Positions 55,570 through 64,000 of a stretch of DNA of 64,000 nt are shown piece by piece. A program made the translations under genes and the position numbers. Every line of letters begins with the position of its first letter. Within the stretch, counting starts at the first letter, position 1. The notes under the pieces were generated by a model. It was not told the origin of the DNA, ran no database searches, and saw nothing but the letters and a program-made list of their open reading frames with translations. This DNA comes from Trueperella abortisuis (GTDB lineage: Bacteria; Actinomycetota; Actinomycetes; Actinomycetales; Actinomycetaceae), in the NCBI RefSeq assembly GCF_030811095.1, contig NZ_JAUSQL010000001.1, positions 1,116,001 to 1,180,000 on the forward strand. The letters are read 5' to 3'.

Positions 55570-56313
55570 ATGCTCGGGCCGTCATCGGCGTTCTGGCGCT
55601 TGAACGCATGGGATGGGAACGTCCTCGAGCGCGAGGAACGCCCCGGCCTTGGCCTGCTGCTCCTTGCCGGTGATGCCGGCCCGACGCTCATCGTCTACGG
55701 TGAGCCCGGGTCGGCGATACCGGCTTTGGTCGAGCTCGCCGGGCGCGGGGTCGCGCCCGCCCACACGTTGATCAACCGCGAGGTTTACGGCGCCCTCGAC
55801 GAACCCCTGCGCGAGCACTTCGGCCCGAGCTGGGGACACGCCTGGGACTTCTTCTGGGCTGATCAGCCGCTCGCCCCGGTCGAGCACTGTGAGCGCGTCG
55901 AGTTCTGCGCCGCGGCGAGTGAGGAGATGGCCGAGGTACGCGGGGAGATCCGCGCCGCGCTACTCGCCTCCAACCCAATCTCTGACGCTGTGGGGGAGCT
56001 GGACCGGCTGGACTGGTTCTACCTGCGCGCCCCCGACGGCAACATCGCCACCGTCATGGGGGCAGAGAGAACCGGGGGCGCGGTAGGCTTCCATGGCCTG
56101 GGTACCGTTCCCGACTATCGTGGCAACGGGTACGGGGGAGCGATGATGGTTGGCGCCGTGAACGCTGCCCTCGAGCGTGCCCAGTTTATCCGCTTTGGCG
56201 TGTGGGCCTGGAATGAGGGCGCGATGCGCCTTTACACTCGGCTTGGCATCACCCGCGACGGCGCGATTATTTCCGGCCGCGTCGAACCCTTCGAGGAGCT
56301 GAGAGGCACGTGA
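55570..56313 (+). CDS. GNAT family N-acetyltransferase
   Basis: A 247-residue protein. The C-terminal half carries the acetyl-CoA-binding motif VPDYRGNGYGGAMM (motif A) and GVWAWNEGAMRLYTRLG (motif B). The N-terminal half lacks a recognisable second GNAT site but may be a degenerate copy. The ATG is adjacent to the aspS stop and the stop overlaps the lipoprotein gene (GTGA), so the three genes are coupled. Substrate unknown. Confidence 0.85.
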   Translation: MLGPSSAFWRLNAWDGNVLEREERPGLGLLLLAGDAGPTLIVYGEPGSAIPALVELAGRGVAPAHTLINREVYGALDEPLREHFGPSWGHAWDFFWADQPLAPVEHCERVEFCAAASEEMAEVRGEIRAALLASNPISDAVGELDRLDWFYLRAPDGNIATVMGAERTGGAVGFHGLGTVPDYRGNGYGGAMMVGAVNAALERAQFIRFGVWAWNEGAMRLYTRLGITRDGAIISGRVEPFEELRGT

Positions 56314-57440
56314 GATCGCGCGCGTTTGGGTTGCTCCCCGGTATCGCCCTTGCACTTGCCGGCTGCTCGGCGGGCGGCGCGCAGGTCGAATGGTCTATCC
56401 CGGTTGGCGGAATGTACGGAGTGCATTTCGCCGACCTGGGCGACGTCATTATCGTGCCCCGCGGGCAGGCCATCGAGGGCTATGACACTGCGGGAAAGAA
56501 GCTGTGGAGCGTCACCCTTGCCGACGAGGCACAATCCTGCGTGGCAGCGGGTTCGGGCGCGATGTGCGTGGCGGGAACCCAGATCTTCGTCGACCGCGAC
56601 GGGCAGACCGTAGCCCGCTCCGACCTCGCCTTCGTCGGCCAGGCCGGGGACAGGGCCTACTATGCGCGCGGGGAGGAAGACGGCGTCGTCCTCATCGAGG
56701 AGAAGGCCGATACCCCGCTCGATCAGCTCGGCGCGAGCGCGCAGGTGCTCGCCCGCTACGAGGGGCGCACCGCCTACCTGCCGGACGGCACGAAGGTCGA
56801 GCGCGCAGGTACCACCTACCCCGAGCCGCTCCAGCGCCTCCTCGACGAGGGCGTGTTGACCGTCGATTCCCCATGGCTCAACCCCGCTGGGATCGCCTCG
56901 GTGGCCCAACCTCTCGCCGATGGTTTCGTCGTCGTGGAGGCCGGGCAGGCGGGGGCCCGCAGCGAGCCGAGCACGCTTACCCTGTTCGACCTGGCCGGAA
57001 ATGAGACCGCGCGCTTCCAGGTCACCCCGGTGCTCTACATGAACGTCAGCCCAAGCTGGACGCGGGCCACGCTGGAGAAGATTGCCCAGGATGCACAAGC
57101 GCTCGAGGAAAGCAGAGCCTTTGTCTTCGACGACGCCCGAGTAGTCGGCTTCGAGCAGGTTCTCACCGATTCCGTGGCCCCCGGATACGCCAACGTGGAG
57201 GCGCTCAGAATCGAGGGGAAGACGCTCAGCTTCGACGCGATCCAACCCGAGACGCTACGCCTCGCCGCACTCGACTACCCGTACGTCTCGGTGGCCGGAA
57301 CCGGTTCTCAGACCGTTGTGGCCACGTTCGACCTCACAACCGCGAAGCGCGTGGCCGAGGCCAGCTGCTGGCTGAGCGAGGCCACCTACTGTGCGACGCC
57401 GACGGCACTGGAAAAAGTGAACCTCAGTGGACGATCTTGA
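56310..57440 (+). CDS. Predicted lipoprotein with beta-propeller-like repeats
   Basis: A 376-residue protein. The N-terminus is a lipoprotein signal (RSRAFGLLPGIALALAGCSAG) with lipobox LAGC, predicted lipidated Cys near residue 19. The rest is beta-rich with repeated YDTAGKKLWS- and LFDLAGNETARF-like blades, suggesting a PQQ-type propeller on the outer face of the membrane. Function unknown. Start GTG overlaps the GNAT stop by four bases. The 3' end overlaps the convergent MMPL gene by 17 bases. Confidence 0.8.
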   Translation: MRSRAFGLLPGIALALAGCSAGGAQVEWSIPVGGMYGVHFADLGDVIIVPRGQAIEGYDTAGKKLWSVTLADEAQSCVAAGSGAMCVAGTQIFVDRDGQTVARSDLAFVGQAGDRAYYARGEEDGVVLIEEKADTPLDQLGASAQVLARYEGRTAYLPDGTKVERAGTTYPEPLQRLLDEGVLTVDSPWLNPAGIASVAQPLADGFVVVEAGQAGARSEPSTLTLFDLAGNETARFQVTPVLYMNVSPSWTRATLEKIAQDAQALEESRAFVFDDARVVGFEQVLTDSVAPGYANVEALRIEGKTLSFDAIQPETLRLAALDYPYVSVAGTGSQTVVATFDLTTAKRVAEASCWLSEATYCATPTALEKVNLSGRS

Positions 57441-59913
57441 ACTTTTCGTAGACCTTCTTCAGCGGGCGGGGCGCCCACCAGTTCCACTTTCCCAATAGCG
57501 TCATCGTGGCTGGCACGAGCAGCATGCGCACGAGTGAAGCGTCGATGATGACGATCATGGCCAGCGCCACGCCCACCTGCTTGATTGCCAACATGTCGCC
57601 GAAGATGAAGCCCACGAACACCGCCACGATGATGGCTGCCGCCGAGGTGATGATGCGCCCTGAGCGCTGCAGGCCCATCTCGACCGCGGTGTCGTTATCA
57701 TGGCCCGCGTCCCAGTATTCCTTGATGCGCGCGATGAGGAAGACCTCGTAATCCATCGCCAGCCCGAGTCCGAAGGCGACCGAGGCGGCGACGACGAAGG
57801 TCTCCAAGCCCACCGACTGCGGAAGGCCGAGCAGGCCGTGTTCGAAGACGAATACGGTTGCGCCCATGCCGGCGATGAGCGACAAAGAGTTGACAATGAG
57901 CGCCTTGATCGGTGCGATCACCGAGCCGGTCATGAGGAAGAGCAAAACGAGCACAGCGATCGCCACCATCGCCACGGCGATCGGTGCTCCGTCCTTGATC
58001 GAGTTCGTGAAGTCCAGCTGCAGTGCGGCCGCCCCGCCGACGTAGGTGTCGTAGCCGGCGTCGTAGGAGCGCAGATCCTTGACCGCGGCGGTGACCTCCG
58101 GGCCGACCTGGTCGGCGGCGTCGATGTGGAGCTTGATGAGGGTTTCGCCGTCGCCGATCTCCTCGGCGGGTAGGACCCAGTCCACCCCGTCGAGCTGCTC
58201 GATGTGGCTGACGAGGTCGGCGGTGTCGGTGGGATTCGTGTCCGCAATGACGGTGACCGACGGCGTGGCGAGGATCTGATAGTCCTGCATGCCCTCATAG
58301 GCGCGCGCCGCGCTGGTGTGGTCAGGGATGTACTCCATGAAGTTCGAGCGCATCGTCAGGTCGCGGATGGGCATCGCCATGAGGATGAGCGCCGCGGTGA
58401 TGGTGATGAGGATCGGCCAGGGGCGGCGGTGAACCCAGCCGGCCAGGCGCGAGAATGCGCCCTCGTCGGAGGCCGTGTCCCCAACCTTCTTCACGATCGT
58501 ACGGAAAACGGGCACGCGTGTGAGCCAGGACGGGCGGACGAGCCGGCCTCCGAGGAGCGTGATCATGGCCGGGACCATGAGGACCGCGGTGGAGACCGCG
58601 AGGACCGTGACGATGATGCCGCCGATGGCGATCATCTTCAGCATCGGCGCCTCCATGAAGGCCAGGCCGGAGATGGCGAAGGCGATGGTCAAGGCTGAGA
58701 AGGAGACCGTGCGGCCCGCGGTGGCCACGGTGGCGGCCACCGCGTTGGCGACGATGTCCGACACGTCCTGCGGTAACGCATTCGGATCCAGCCCGCGCCT
58801 GTCCAGCTGCTCGGCCACCTCCTCGCGGTAGCGCGAGACGATGAGCAAACCGTAGTCGATGGAAAGGGCCATGCCGATGACGGAGATGATATTGAGCACG
58901 AAGGAATCGACGTTCGTCACGTGGGTCAGGCCCCACAGCGCGCCCATGCCGATCGCGATGGAAGTCAGCGCCCCGATGAGCGGCATGCCTGCGGCGAGCA
59001 GGCTGCCGAAGACGATGACGAGGAGGAATAGGGCGATCGGCAGGCCTACGGCCTCGCCGGTGATGAGATCGGATTTGACCACGTCCATAATCGCGTTTTC
59101 AAACACGACGCTGGAGCTGACGTCGGCATGCGCATCGGGGTTGACCGCTTGGATCGCCTTTTCGAAGGTGGCGGTGGCGGCCAGGACATCGTCGGTGGGA
59201 GATGCGCCCGCCTCTGCCTCGACGCTGACGATGAAGCCGTCATCCTTGCGCAGATTGTTGGCGGGATTGGTCTGCTTGGCCGCCTCTTGCGCGGCGGCGC
59301 TGCGGGCTTCTTCCTCGATGTTGGCCGTGGCGGCTTGCCGGGCCTGGTCCTCAACCTGGGCGGTGGCCTGCTGGCGCGCCTGGGCGGCCACCTCGTCGGT
59401 GGGCGCACCCGGGTACTGGGCGGAGAATTGAGCCACGGCGGCGGCGACGGCCTGCTGGATCTGCGGCTCGGCCTGGGCGACGGCCTGGCTAACGGCGCCC
59501 TCGATCGTGTCGCGGTTCTGCTCGAGGGCCTGGGCGACGGCGTCGTCGGTGGCTTGCTGGACGCCTTCGCTGAACTGCTTGTCCACCGCGAGGGGGTCGA
59601 CCACCTTCGTGACCCCGGGGATGGCATTGAGCTGGTCGCGCAAGTCGGTGACCTGGGATGAGACCTCGGCGTCGCTCACTGCCTGGACGACGATGACGGC
59701 GGAGTCCGGGGCGGTGTCCGCGTTCGTCTTATGGATGACGACGTCCGACTCGGTGCCCGGCACCATCGATTCCGAGGACTGCATGCGCTCGAAGAGGTTG
59801 CCCTGGCCGAACCCCCACAGTGCCGAGGTGGCACCGAGGGCGAGGAGAAGAACCCACGCGAGGACGAAGAACCTTGGTCTGCGCGCGATGGCATGGCCGA
59901 TCCGATCAAACAT
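57424..59913 (-). CDS. MMPL family RND transporter
   Basis: An 829-residue membrane protein with about 11-12 TM helices in two RND-like halves. The first half has SIDYGLLIVSRYREE and the second GLAMDYEVFLIARIKEYWD, both carrying the GxxxDY proton-relay motif of MMPL proteins. The first periplasmic loop contains an unusually long Ala/Gln/Glu-rich coiled-coil region (residues about 115-225). It may export lipids, glycolipids or drugs; the substrate is unknown. The ATG at 59913 follows AAAGGTGA. Confidence 0.9.
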   Translation of the reverse strand: MFDRIGHAIARRPRFFVLAWVLLLALGATSALWGFGQGNLFERMQSSESMVPGTESDVVIHKTNADTAPDSAVIVVQAVSDAEVSSQVTDLRDQLNAIPGVTKVVDPLAVDKQFSEGVQQATDDAVAQALEQNRDTIEGAVSQAVAQAEPQIQQAVAAAVAQFSAQYPGAPTDEVAAQARQQATAQVEDQARQAATANIEEEARSAAAQEAAKQTNPANNLRKDDGFIVSVEAEAGASPTDDVLAATATFEKAIQAVNPDAHADVSSSVVFENAIMDVVKSDLITGEAVGLPIALFLLVIVFGSLLAAGMPLIGALTSIAIGMGALWGLTHVTNVDSFVLNIISVIGMALSIDYGLLIVSRYREEVAEQLDRRGLDPNALPQDVSDIVANAVAATVATAGRTVSFSALTIAFAISGLAFMEAPMLKMIAIGGIIVTVLAVSTAVLMVPAMITLLGGRLVRPSWLTRVPVFRTIVKKVGDTASDEGAFSRLAGWVHRRPWPILITITAALILMAMPIRDLTMRSNFMEYIPDHTSAARAYEGMQDYQILATPSVTVIADTNPTDTADLVSHIEQLDGVDWVLPAEEIGDGETLIKLHIDAADQVGPEVTAAVKDLRSYDAGYDTYVGGAAALQLDFTNSIKDGAPIAVAMVAIAVLVLLFLMTGSVIAPIKALIVNSLSLIAGMGATVFVFEHGLLGLPQSVGLETFVVAASVAFGLGLAMDYEVFLIARIKEYWDAGHDNDTAVEMGLQRSGRIITSAAAIIVAVFVGFIFGDMLAIKQVGVALAMIVIIDASLVRMLLVPATMTLLGKWNWWAPRPLKKVYEKFKIVH

Positions 59914-59981
59914 GACGTCACCTTTCCTATATCTCCATTATGCCAATCTTGGCCGCTAGGGGGCACCCGAGTTTGCAAGGC

Positions 59982-60016
59982 TCCCTCGGCTGCGGCTCAG
60001 TGTCGTAGCCGAGGGA
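59982..60016. promoter_or_regulatory. 10-bp inverted repeat upstream of rarA
   Basis: TCCCTCGGCT (59982-59991) and AGCCGAGGGA (60007-60016) are exact reverse complements with a 15-base loop. The distal arm directly abuts the predicted -10 at 60017, so it could be an operator for rarA. Confidence 0.55.
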
Positions 60017-60022
60017 TATGCT
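60017..60022 (+). promoter_or_regulatory. -10 hexamer for leaderless rarA
   Basis: TATGCT followed by six bases (GGGGGC) and the ATG at 60029. The G-run is too close to the ATG to be a normal ribosome-binding site. Confidence 0.45.
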
Positions 60023-60028
60023 GGGGGC

Positions 60029-61363
60029 ATGGATCTCTTTGACGCCCAATCGATGAGCGAGGACGGCACGCCCGCGGATACGTTGGCGCCCCTCGCGGTT
60101 CGCATGCGCCCGCGCAACATCGATGAGGTCGTGGGCCAGAGCCACCTGCTCGGGCCGGGGCAGCCGCTGCGCCGCCTCATCGAGCCTCATCGCGGGGGAG
60201 CGCCCGCCTCGGTGTTCCTCTGGGGTCCGCCCGGGATTGGCAAGACCACCCTGGCCTACCTCGTGGCCCGTCAGGGCAACCGCCGCTTCGTGGAGATCTC
60301 CGCCGTCTCGGCGGGTGTCAAGGAGCTGCGGGCCGTCATCGCCGAGGCGCGCGACCACCTCGTCACCGACGGCACCGACACCGTCCTCTTCGTTGATGAG
60401 GTGCACCGGTTCTCTAAGACACAGCAGGATGCGCTGCTGCCGGCGGTGGAAAACGGTTGGGTGATCCTCATCGGCGCGACGACCGAGAACCCCTCCTTTT
60501 CCGTCATCTCGCCGCTGCTATCGCGTTCCCTCCTTCTGACCCTGCACCCGCTTTCTGACTCTGATATCGAAATCCTTGTGCGACGGGCGCTTGCCGACGA
60601 TCGCGGCTATGGCGGCAAGGTGAAGGCCGACGACGAGGCGGTGGCAGAGATCGTCCGTCTCGCCGGCAACGACGGGCGCCGGTCGCTGACGATTCTCGAG
60701 GCCGCCGTCGTGGGCGACCACCTCACGCTTGCCGACGTCGAGGCGGCGGTGGACGTCTACGCCGTGCGTTACGATCGCGACGGCGACCAGCACTACGACG
60801 TCATCTCCGCCTTCATTAAGTCGATCCGGGGCTCTGACGTGGACGCCGCAATTCACTACCTGGCGCGGATGCTTGAGGCGGGGGAGGACCCGCGTTTCGT
60901 GGCCAGGCGACTCATGATCTCGGCGGCGGAGGATATCGGCATGGCCGACCCGTCGGCGCTGCAGACGGCCACGGCGGCCGCGCAATCGGTGGCGCTGGTG
61001 GGCATGCCGGAGGCCCGGATCATCCTCGCCGAGGCCGTGGTGCACCTGGCTACCGCGCCGAAGTCCAATCGAGCCTACCTGGCGATCAACAAGGCTATCT
61101 CCGATGTGCGGGCGGGCAAGATCGGAGCCGTGCCCGTCCACCTGCGCGACCAGTCGGTGAAGTCATCCCGGCTGGCAGCTGACTCGACGGGCCGCAATGT
61201 GCCCTACCAGTATCCGCATGACGACCCGGACGGCGTCGTCGCCCAGCAGTACCTGCCCGACGAGCTGGTGGGGACCACCTACTACGAGCCACTCAACCGC
61301 GGCTACGAGGCCAATATCACGTCTCGGTTGGAACGGATCAAGGCGATTTTGCGCGGACAGTAG
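60029..61363 (+). CDS. rarA: Replication-associated recombination protein A (AAA+ ATPase)
   Basis: A 444-residue AAA+ protein, RarA/MgsA/WRNIP1 family. [20 protein letters not shown] opens it, Walker A is [12 protein letters not shown], Walker B is [19 protein letters not shown], and sensor 1 is [18 protein letters not shown]. The C-terminal tetramerisation domain ([25 protein letters not shown]) is complete. It acts at stalled replication forks. Confidence 0.96.
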   Translation: MDLFDAQSMSEDGTPADTLAPLAVRMRPRNIDEVVGQSHLLGPGQPLRRLIEPHRGGAPASVFLWGPPGIGKTTLAYLVARQGNRRFVEISAVSAGVKELRAVIAEARDHLVTDGTDTVLFVDEVHRFSKTQQDALLPAVENGWVILIGATTENPSFSVISPLLSRSLLLTLHPLSDSDIEILVRRALADDRGYGGKVKADDEAVAEIVRLAGNDGRRSLTILEAAVVGDHLTLADVEAAVDVYAVRYDRDGDQHYDVISAFIKSIRGSDVDAAIHYLARMLEAGEDPRFVARRLMISAAEDIGMADPSALQTATAAAQSVALVGMPEARIILAEAVVHLATAPKSNRAYLAINKAISDVRAGKIGAVPVHLRDQSVKSSRLAADSTGRNVPYQYPHDDPDGVVAQQYLPDELVGTTYYEPLNRGYEANITSRLERIKAILRGQ

Positions 61364-61381
61364 TGCTACTATGTCACGGTT

Positions 61382-61459
61382 GCCTCATCGAGGCGACACT
61401 CCCGTGCGGAGTTCATCCTGGGACCTTAGCCGCTAGTTGTTGGTCCCGTGCATTGCACG
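61382..61459 (+). other. Structured leader of rpsD (candidate S4 autoregulatory RNA)
   Basis: Three possible stems occur in the 120-base gap before rpsD: GCCTC-ATC-GAGGC (61382-61394), GGGACC/GGTCCC (61420-61425 with 61442-61447) and GTGCA-T-TGCAC (61449-61459). S4 often represses its own mRNA by binding a leader structure, so an autoregulatory element is plausible. Confidence 0.35.
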
Positions 61460-61483
61460 CCATGAGTCGACAGGAGAGTTGTT

Positions 61484-62104
61484 ATGGCTGGAAACCGTTC
61501 ACGTAAGTCGGTGCGCGAATCGCGCGCCCTCGGCATTGCCCTGACCCCGAAGGCGGAGCGCCTTATGCAGCGCCGCCCCTACCGCCCCGGAGAGCACGGA
61601 CGCGGCCGGGTGAAGGAATCCGACTACTCGATCCGTCTGAAGGAGAAGCAGCGCCTGCGCGCCCAGTACGGCATCCGCGAGGCTCAGCTTCGCAAGACCT
61701 GGGACGAGGCCCGCCGCATGGAGGGCATGGCCGGTGAGAACCTGGTCGAGCTCCTCGAGATGCGTCTCGACGCCCTCGTGCTTCGCTCCGGCTTCGCCCG
61801 CACGATCGCCCAGGCCCGCCAGGTCGTTGTCCACCGCCACGTCCTCGTTGACGGCAAGCTCGTGGATCGCCCGTCCTTCCGCGTCAAGCCCGGCCAGGTC
61901 ATCCAGATCAAGCCGCGCTCGCAGGCCTCCCCGCAGTTCATGGTGGCGGCCCAGGGCCAGCACGCCGACGTTCTGCCCTCCGTGCCCGAGTACCTCAGCG
62001 TTGACCTGACCAAGCTCCGCGCCGAGCTGGTTCGCCGTCCGAAGCGTGCCGAAGTTCCGGTCACGTGTGACGTGCAGATGGTCGTCGAGCACTACTCGCG
62101 ATAG
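61484..62104 (+). CDS. rpsD: 30S ribosomal protein S4
   Basis: A 206-residue primary rRNA-binding protein that nucleates 30S assembly. SRKSVRESRALGIALTPKAE and MQRRPYRPGEHGRGR form the N-terminal region, and the S4 RNA-binding domain is visible as LEMRLDALVLRSGFARTIAQ and HVLVDGKLVDRPSFRVKPGQ. It lacks a four-Cys zinc knuckle. The ATG follows AGGAGAG. It is a stand-alone gene, not in the alpha operon, as in several Actinobacteria. Confidence 0.97.
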   Translation: MAGNRSRKSVRESRALGIALTPKAERLMQRRPYRPGEHGRGRVKESDYSIRLKEKQRLRAQYGIREAQLRKTWDEARRMEGMAGENLVELLEMRLDALVLRSGFARTIAQARQVVVHRHVLVDGKLVDRPSFRVKPGQVIQIKPRSQASPQFMVAAQGQHADVLPSVPEYLSVDLTKLRAELVRRPKRAEVPVTCDVQMVVEHYSR

Positions 62105-62113
62105 AACCTCCGG

Positions 62114-62150
62114 ACAACGCGCCGCGGCAAGCCGTGGCGCGTTGTCATTT
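62114..62150 (+). terminator. Rho-independent terminator of rpsD
   Basis: ACAACGCGCCGCGG (62114-62127) pairs with 62132-62145 over 14 bp with one G-T wobble and a CAAG loop, followed by CATTT. Confidence 0.85.
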
Positions 62151-62155
62151 CCGGT

Positions 62156-62161
62156 TAAGCT
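62156..62161 (+). promoter_or_regulatory. -10 hexamer for leaderless DUF948-like gene
   Basis: TAAGCT followed by exactly six bases and the ATG at 62168, right after the rpsD terminator. Confidence 0.45.
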
Positions 62162-62167
62162 ATCCCT

Positions 62168-62527
62168 ATGGCAGACATTTCTCTTGGACAGATCGCCGGG
62201 CTACTGGCCGCCCTCGGCTTCCTCGTACTCGTCTATTTCTCGATCAGGCCGCTACGCAAGCTGTGTTACGTGCTCGACCGCCTGACCGAATCCCTGCGGG
62301 AGCTGACCGAGCACACGCTACCCGCTATCGACGAGGCGGCCCAGACAGTGGCCGGGGCGAACCTGCAGGTCCAGAAGCTTGACGCGATCACCGAGGCGGC
62401 CGCCCGCACGAGCGAGGACATCTCGGCCATGACCACCTTGGTTACCTCCACTGTTGGCGCGCCCTTCCTCGCCGCGCGCAAGGGTGTCGAGAAGGTGCGC
62501 GACGCCTTCGGCACCAAGAAGCCCTAA
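62168..62527 (+). CDS. DUF948-like membrane-anchored protein
   Basis: A 119-residue protein with one N-terminal TM helix (IAGLLAALGFLVLVYFSI) and a helical, amphipathic remainder (RLTESLRELTEHTLPAIDEAA) typical of DUF948 proteins. Function unknown. Its place between rpsD and alaS is conserved in many Actinobacteria. No ribosome-binding site is visible; probably leaderless. Confidence 0.8.
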   Translation: MADISLGQIAGLLAALGFLVLVYFSIRPLRKLCYVLDRLTESLRELTEHTLPAIDEAAQTVAGANLQVQKLDAITEAAARTSEDISAMTTLVTSTVGAPFLAARKGVEKVRDAFGTKKP

Positions 62528-62578
62528 GTCATTTTTCTCGGCGCCTACGATGGTTGGGCGCTTTAAGATGGGAGTTCA

Positions 62579-64000
62579 ATGCGTACCTCTGAGATTCGTC
62601 GCCGCTGGCTCGATTACTTCGCCAAGCACGACCACGAGATTGCCGAGTCTGTTCCGCTCGTGTCCCCGGATCCCTCTATCCTTTTCACGATTGCTGGCAT
62701 GGTGCCCTTCATTCCGTACATCGTCGGCACGGAGGAGGCTCCGTTCCCGCGCGTGGCCTCGGTCCAAAAGTGCATCCGCACGAACGATATCGATAACGTG
62801 GGGCGCACCACCCGTCACGGCACGTTCTTCCAGATGTGCGGCAACTTCTCCTTCGGCGATTACTTTAAGGAAGGCGCGATCGACCTCGCATTCGGGTTGC
62901 TGACCACCTCGGTGGACGAGGGTGGCTACGGCCTGGAGAAGGATCGCTTGTGGGTGACGATCTGGGAAGAGGACGAGGTCTCCTATCGCCACCTGACGGA
63001 GGTGGTGGGCCTCGATCCGAAGCACGTGGTGAGGCTCCCGCGCGAGGAGATCTTCTGGTCCACGGGCCAGCCGGGTCCCGCCGGTGGCTGCGCCGAGATC
63101 CATTACGACCGCGGCCCCGACTTCGGGCCGGAGGCCGTGGGCGGAAACGTAGACCCGGGCGGGGATCGCTACCTGGAGATCTGGAATCTCGTCTTCGACG
63201 AGTTCATGCGTGGGGAGGGCACGGGTAACGATTACCCGCTACTTGGCAAGCTCGACAAGACCGCCATCGATACGGGCGCGGGCCTGGAGCGCATCGCCTA
63301 CCTGCTTCAGGGCAAGAAGAACATGTACGAGATCGACGAGGTCTACCCCGTCATCGCCGCCACCGAAGAGCTGACGGGTAAGAAGTACGGCGCGGACGAA
63401 GAAGACGACGTGCGCATGCGCATCGTCGCCGACCACGTCCGTTCGGCGCTCATGCTCATCGGCGACGGCGTGCGCCCCGGCAACGACGGGCGCGGCTACG
63501 TGCTTCGCCGCCTCATCCGCCGCGCGGTCCGCTCGGTGCGATTGCTTGGCTACGAGGAGATGGCTCTTCCGACGCTGCTACCGGCGTCGATGAACGTGAT
63601 GAAGGAGTCCTACCCAGAGTTGGAGACGGACTTCGGTCGGATATCCCGGATCGCCTACGGCGAGGAGGAGGCCTTCCGCCGCACGCTCGAGTCCGGCACC
63701 CAGATCTTCAACGACGCGGTGCGCCAGGCGAAGGCTGAGAAGAAGGAGCTGCCCGGCCAGACTGCCTTCACCCTCCACGACACCTACGGCTTCCCGATCG
63801 ACCTCACGCTCGAAATGGCACACGAAGCCGGCGTTGAGGTCAACGAGGAGGGCTTCCGCACCCTCATGCAGGAGCAGAAGGACCGCGCCCGCGCCGATGC
63901 GTTGGCGAAGAAGACGGGCCACGTGGACGCCTCCGTGTATCACAAGATTGAGGAGCGCTCCGGGGGAGCGACGCGTTTCCTCGGCTACACCGACTACTCC
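62579..64000 (+). CDS. alaS: Alanyl-tRNA synthetase (3' truncated by window edge)
   Basis: The first 474 residues of a class II synthetase, continuing past the window end. MRTSEIRRRWLDYFAKHDHE opens it; motif 1 region SILFTIAGMVPF, motif 2 KCIRTNDIDNVGRTTRHGTFF and motif 3 GAGLERIAYLLQG are visible, followed by RMRIVADHVRSA and the tRNA-binding domain with RLIRRAVRSVRLLG. ATG 62579 follows GGGAG with a 5-base gap. The editing and C-Ala domains lie outside the window. Confidence 0.97.
   Translation, partial: MRTSEIRRRWLDYFAKHDHEIAESVPLVSPDPSILFTIAGMVPFIPYIVGTEEAPFPRVASVQKCIRTNDIDNVGRTTRHGTFFQMCGNFSFGDYFKEGAIDLAFGLLTTSVDEGGYGLEKDRLWVTIWEEDEVSYRHLTEVVGLDPKHVVRLPREEIFWSTGQPGPAGGCAEIHYDRGPDFGPEAVGGNVDPGGDRYLEIWNLVFDEFMRGEGTGNDYPLLGKLDKTAIDTGAGLERIAYLLQGKKNMYEIDEVYPVIAATEELTGKKYGADEEDDVRMRIVADHVRSALMLIGDGVRPGNDGRGYVLRRLIRRAVRSVRLLGYEEMALPTLLPASMNVMKESYPELETDFGRISRIAYGEEEAFRRTLESGTQIFNDAVRQAKAEKKELPGQTAFTLHDTYGFPIDLTLEMAHEAGVEVNEEGFRTLMQEQKDRARADALAKKTGHVDASVYHKIEERSGGATRFLGYTDYS

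Overview
The window comes from the chromosome of a high-GC actinobacterium. Three things point there: strong G/C bias at third codon positions, phosphatidylinositol mannoside genes (pgsA-acyltransferase-pimA), and gene order shared with other Actinobacteria (thrS-pgsA-pimA ... yebC-ruvCAB ... yajC-secDF-apt-rel ... hisS ... aspS ... rarA ... alaS, and dxs-rnd-DUF3000). The small set of spacer genes and the host-glycan genes fit an Actinomycetaceae-like commensal or pathogen, but genus assignment is inference. I see no prophage, insertion sequence, CRISPR array, rRNA operon or replication origin. No gene-free stretch reaches 300 bases; the longest is the 245-base divergent regulatory region at 3900-4144.

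Region 1 (1-8.3 kb) is accessory. After the 3' part of a TRAM-family RNA methyltransferase come a LacI-type regulator, a beta-glucuronidase (uidA, minus strand) and, divergently, an operon of a GPH-family glucuronide-type symporter, a GH3 beta-N-acetylhexosaminidase and a HAD hydrolase. Together they look like a cytoplasmic route for GlcA/GlcNAc-containing oligosaccharides. The uidA-transporter intergenic region holds a mirrored pair of tandem GGCAAC sites and a perfect LacI-type operator.

Region 2 (8.3-21.6 kb) holds acnA, dxs, an RNase D-like gene with DUF3000, and a complete glycogen-to-trehalose route (treX/glgX, treY, treZ). A treYZ promoter is embedded in the hairpin downstream of treX.

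Region 3 (21.6-27.4 kb) holds four tRNA genes (Val-CAC; Gly-GCC, Cys-GCA, Val-GAC), then an envelope-stress-like module: a PspC protein with a small membrane partner, divergent from a PspC-type histidine kinase and a NarL-family response regulator. Five helically phased CCCTGAA heptamers lie between them. An sdaA serine dehydratase follows.

Region 4 (27.5-43 kb) is a long co-directional core block: thrS, PIM synthesis, a NUDIX gene, yebC, ruvC, ruvAB with a LexA-type box, yajC-secD-secF, apt and the bifunctional (p)ppGpp enzyme. The rel gene appears leaderless and its promoter sits inside a 13-bp perfect inverted repeat that includes the start codon.

Region 5 (43-64 kb) contains a DUF349 protein, an MBL-fold hydrolase, hisS, a tandem pair of membrane-associated GTPases, a DEAD-box helicase, an MFS exporter, aspS with a GNAT enzyme and a lipoprotein, an MMPL transporter, rarA, rpsD, a DUF948-like protein and the 5' part of alaS.

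A recurring feature is a -10-like hexamer ending exactly six bases before the start codon with no Shine-Dalgarno (sdaA, rel, MBL, MFS, rarA, DUF948, DUF3000, perhaps hisS), which is the expected layout of leaderless transcripts.
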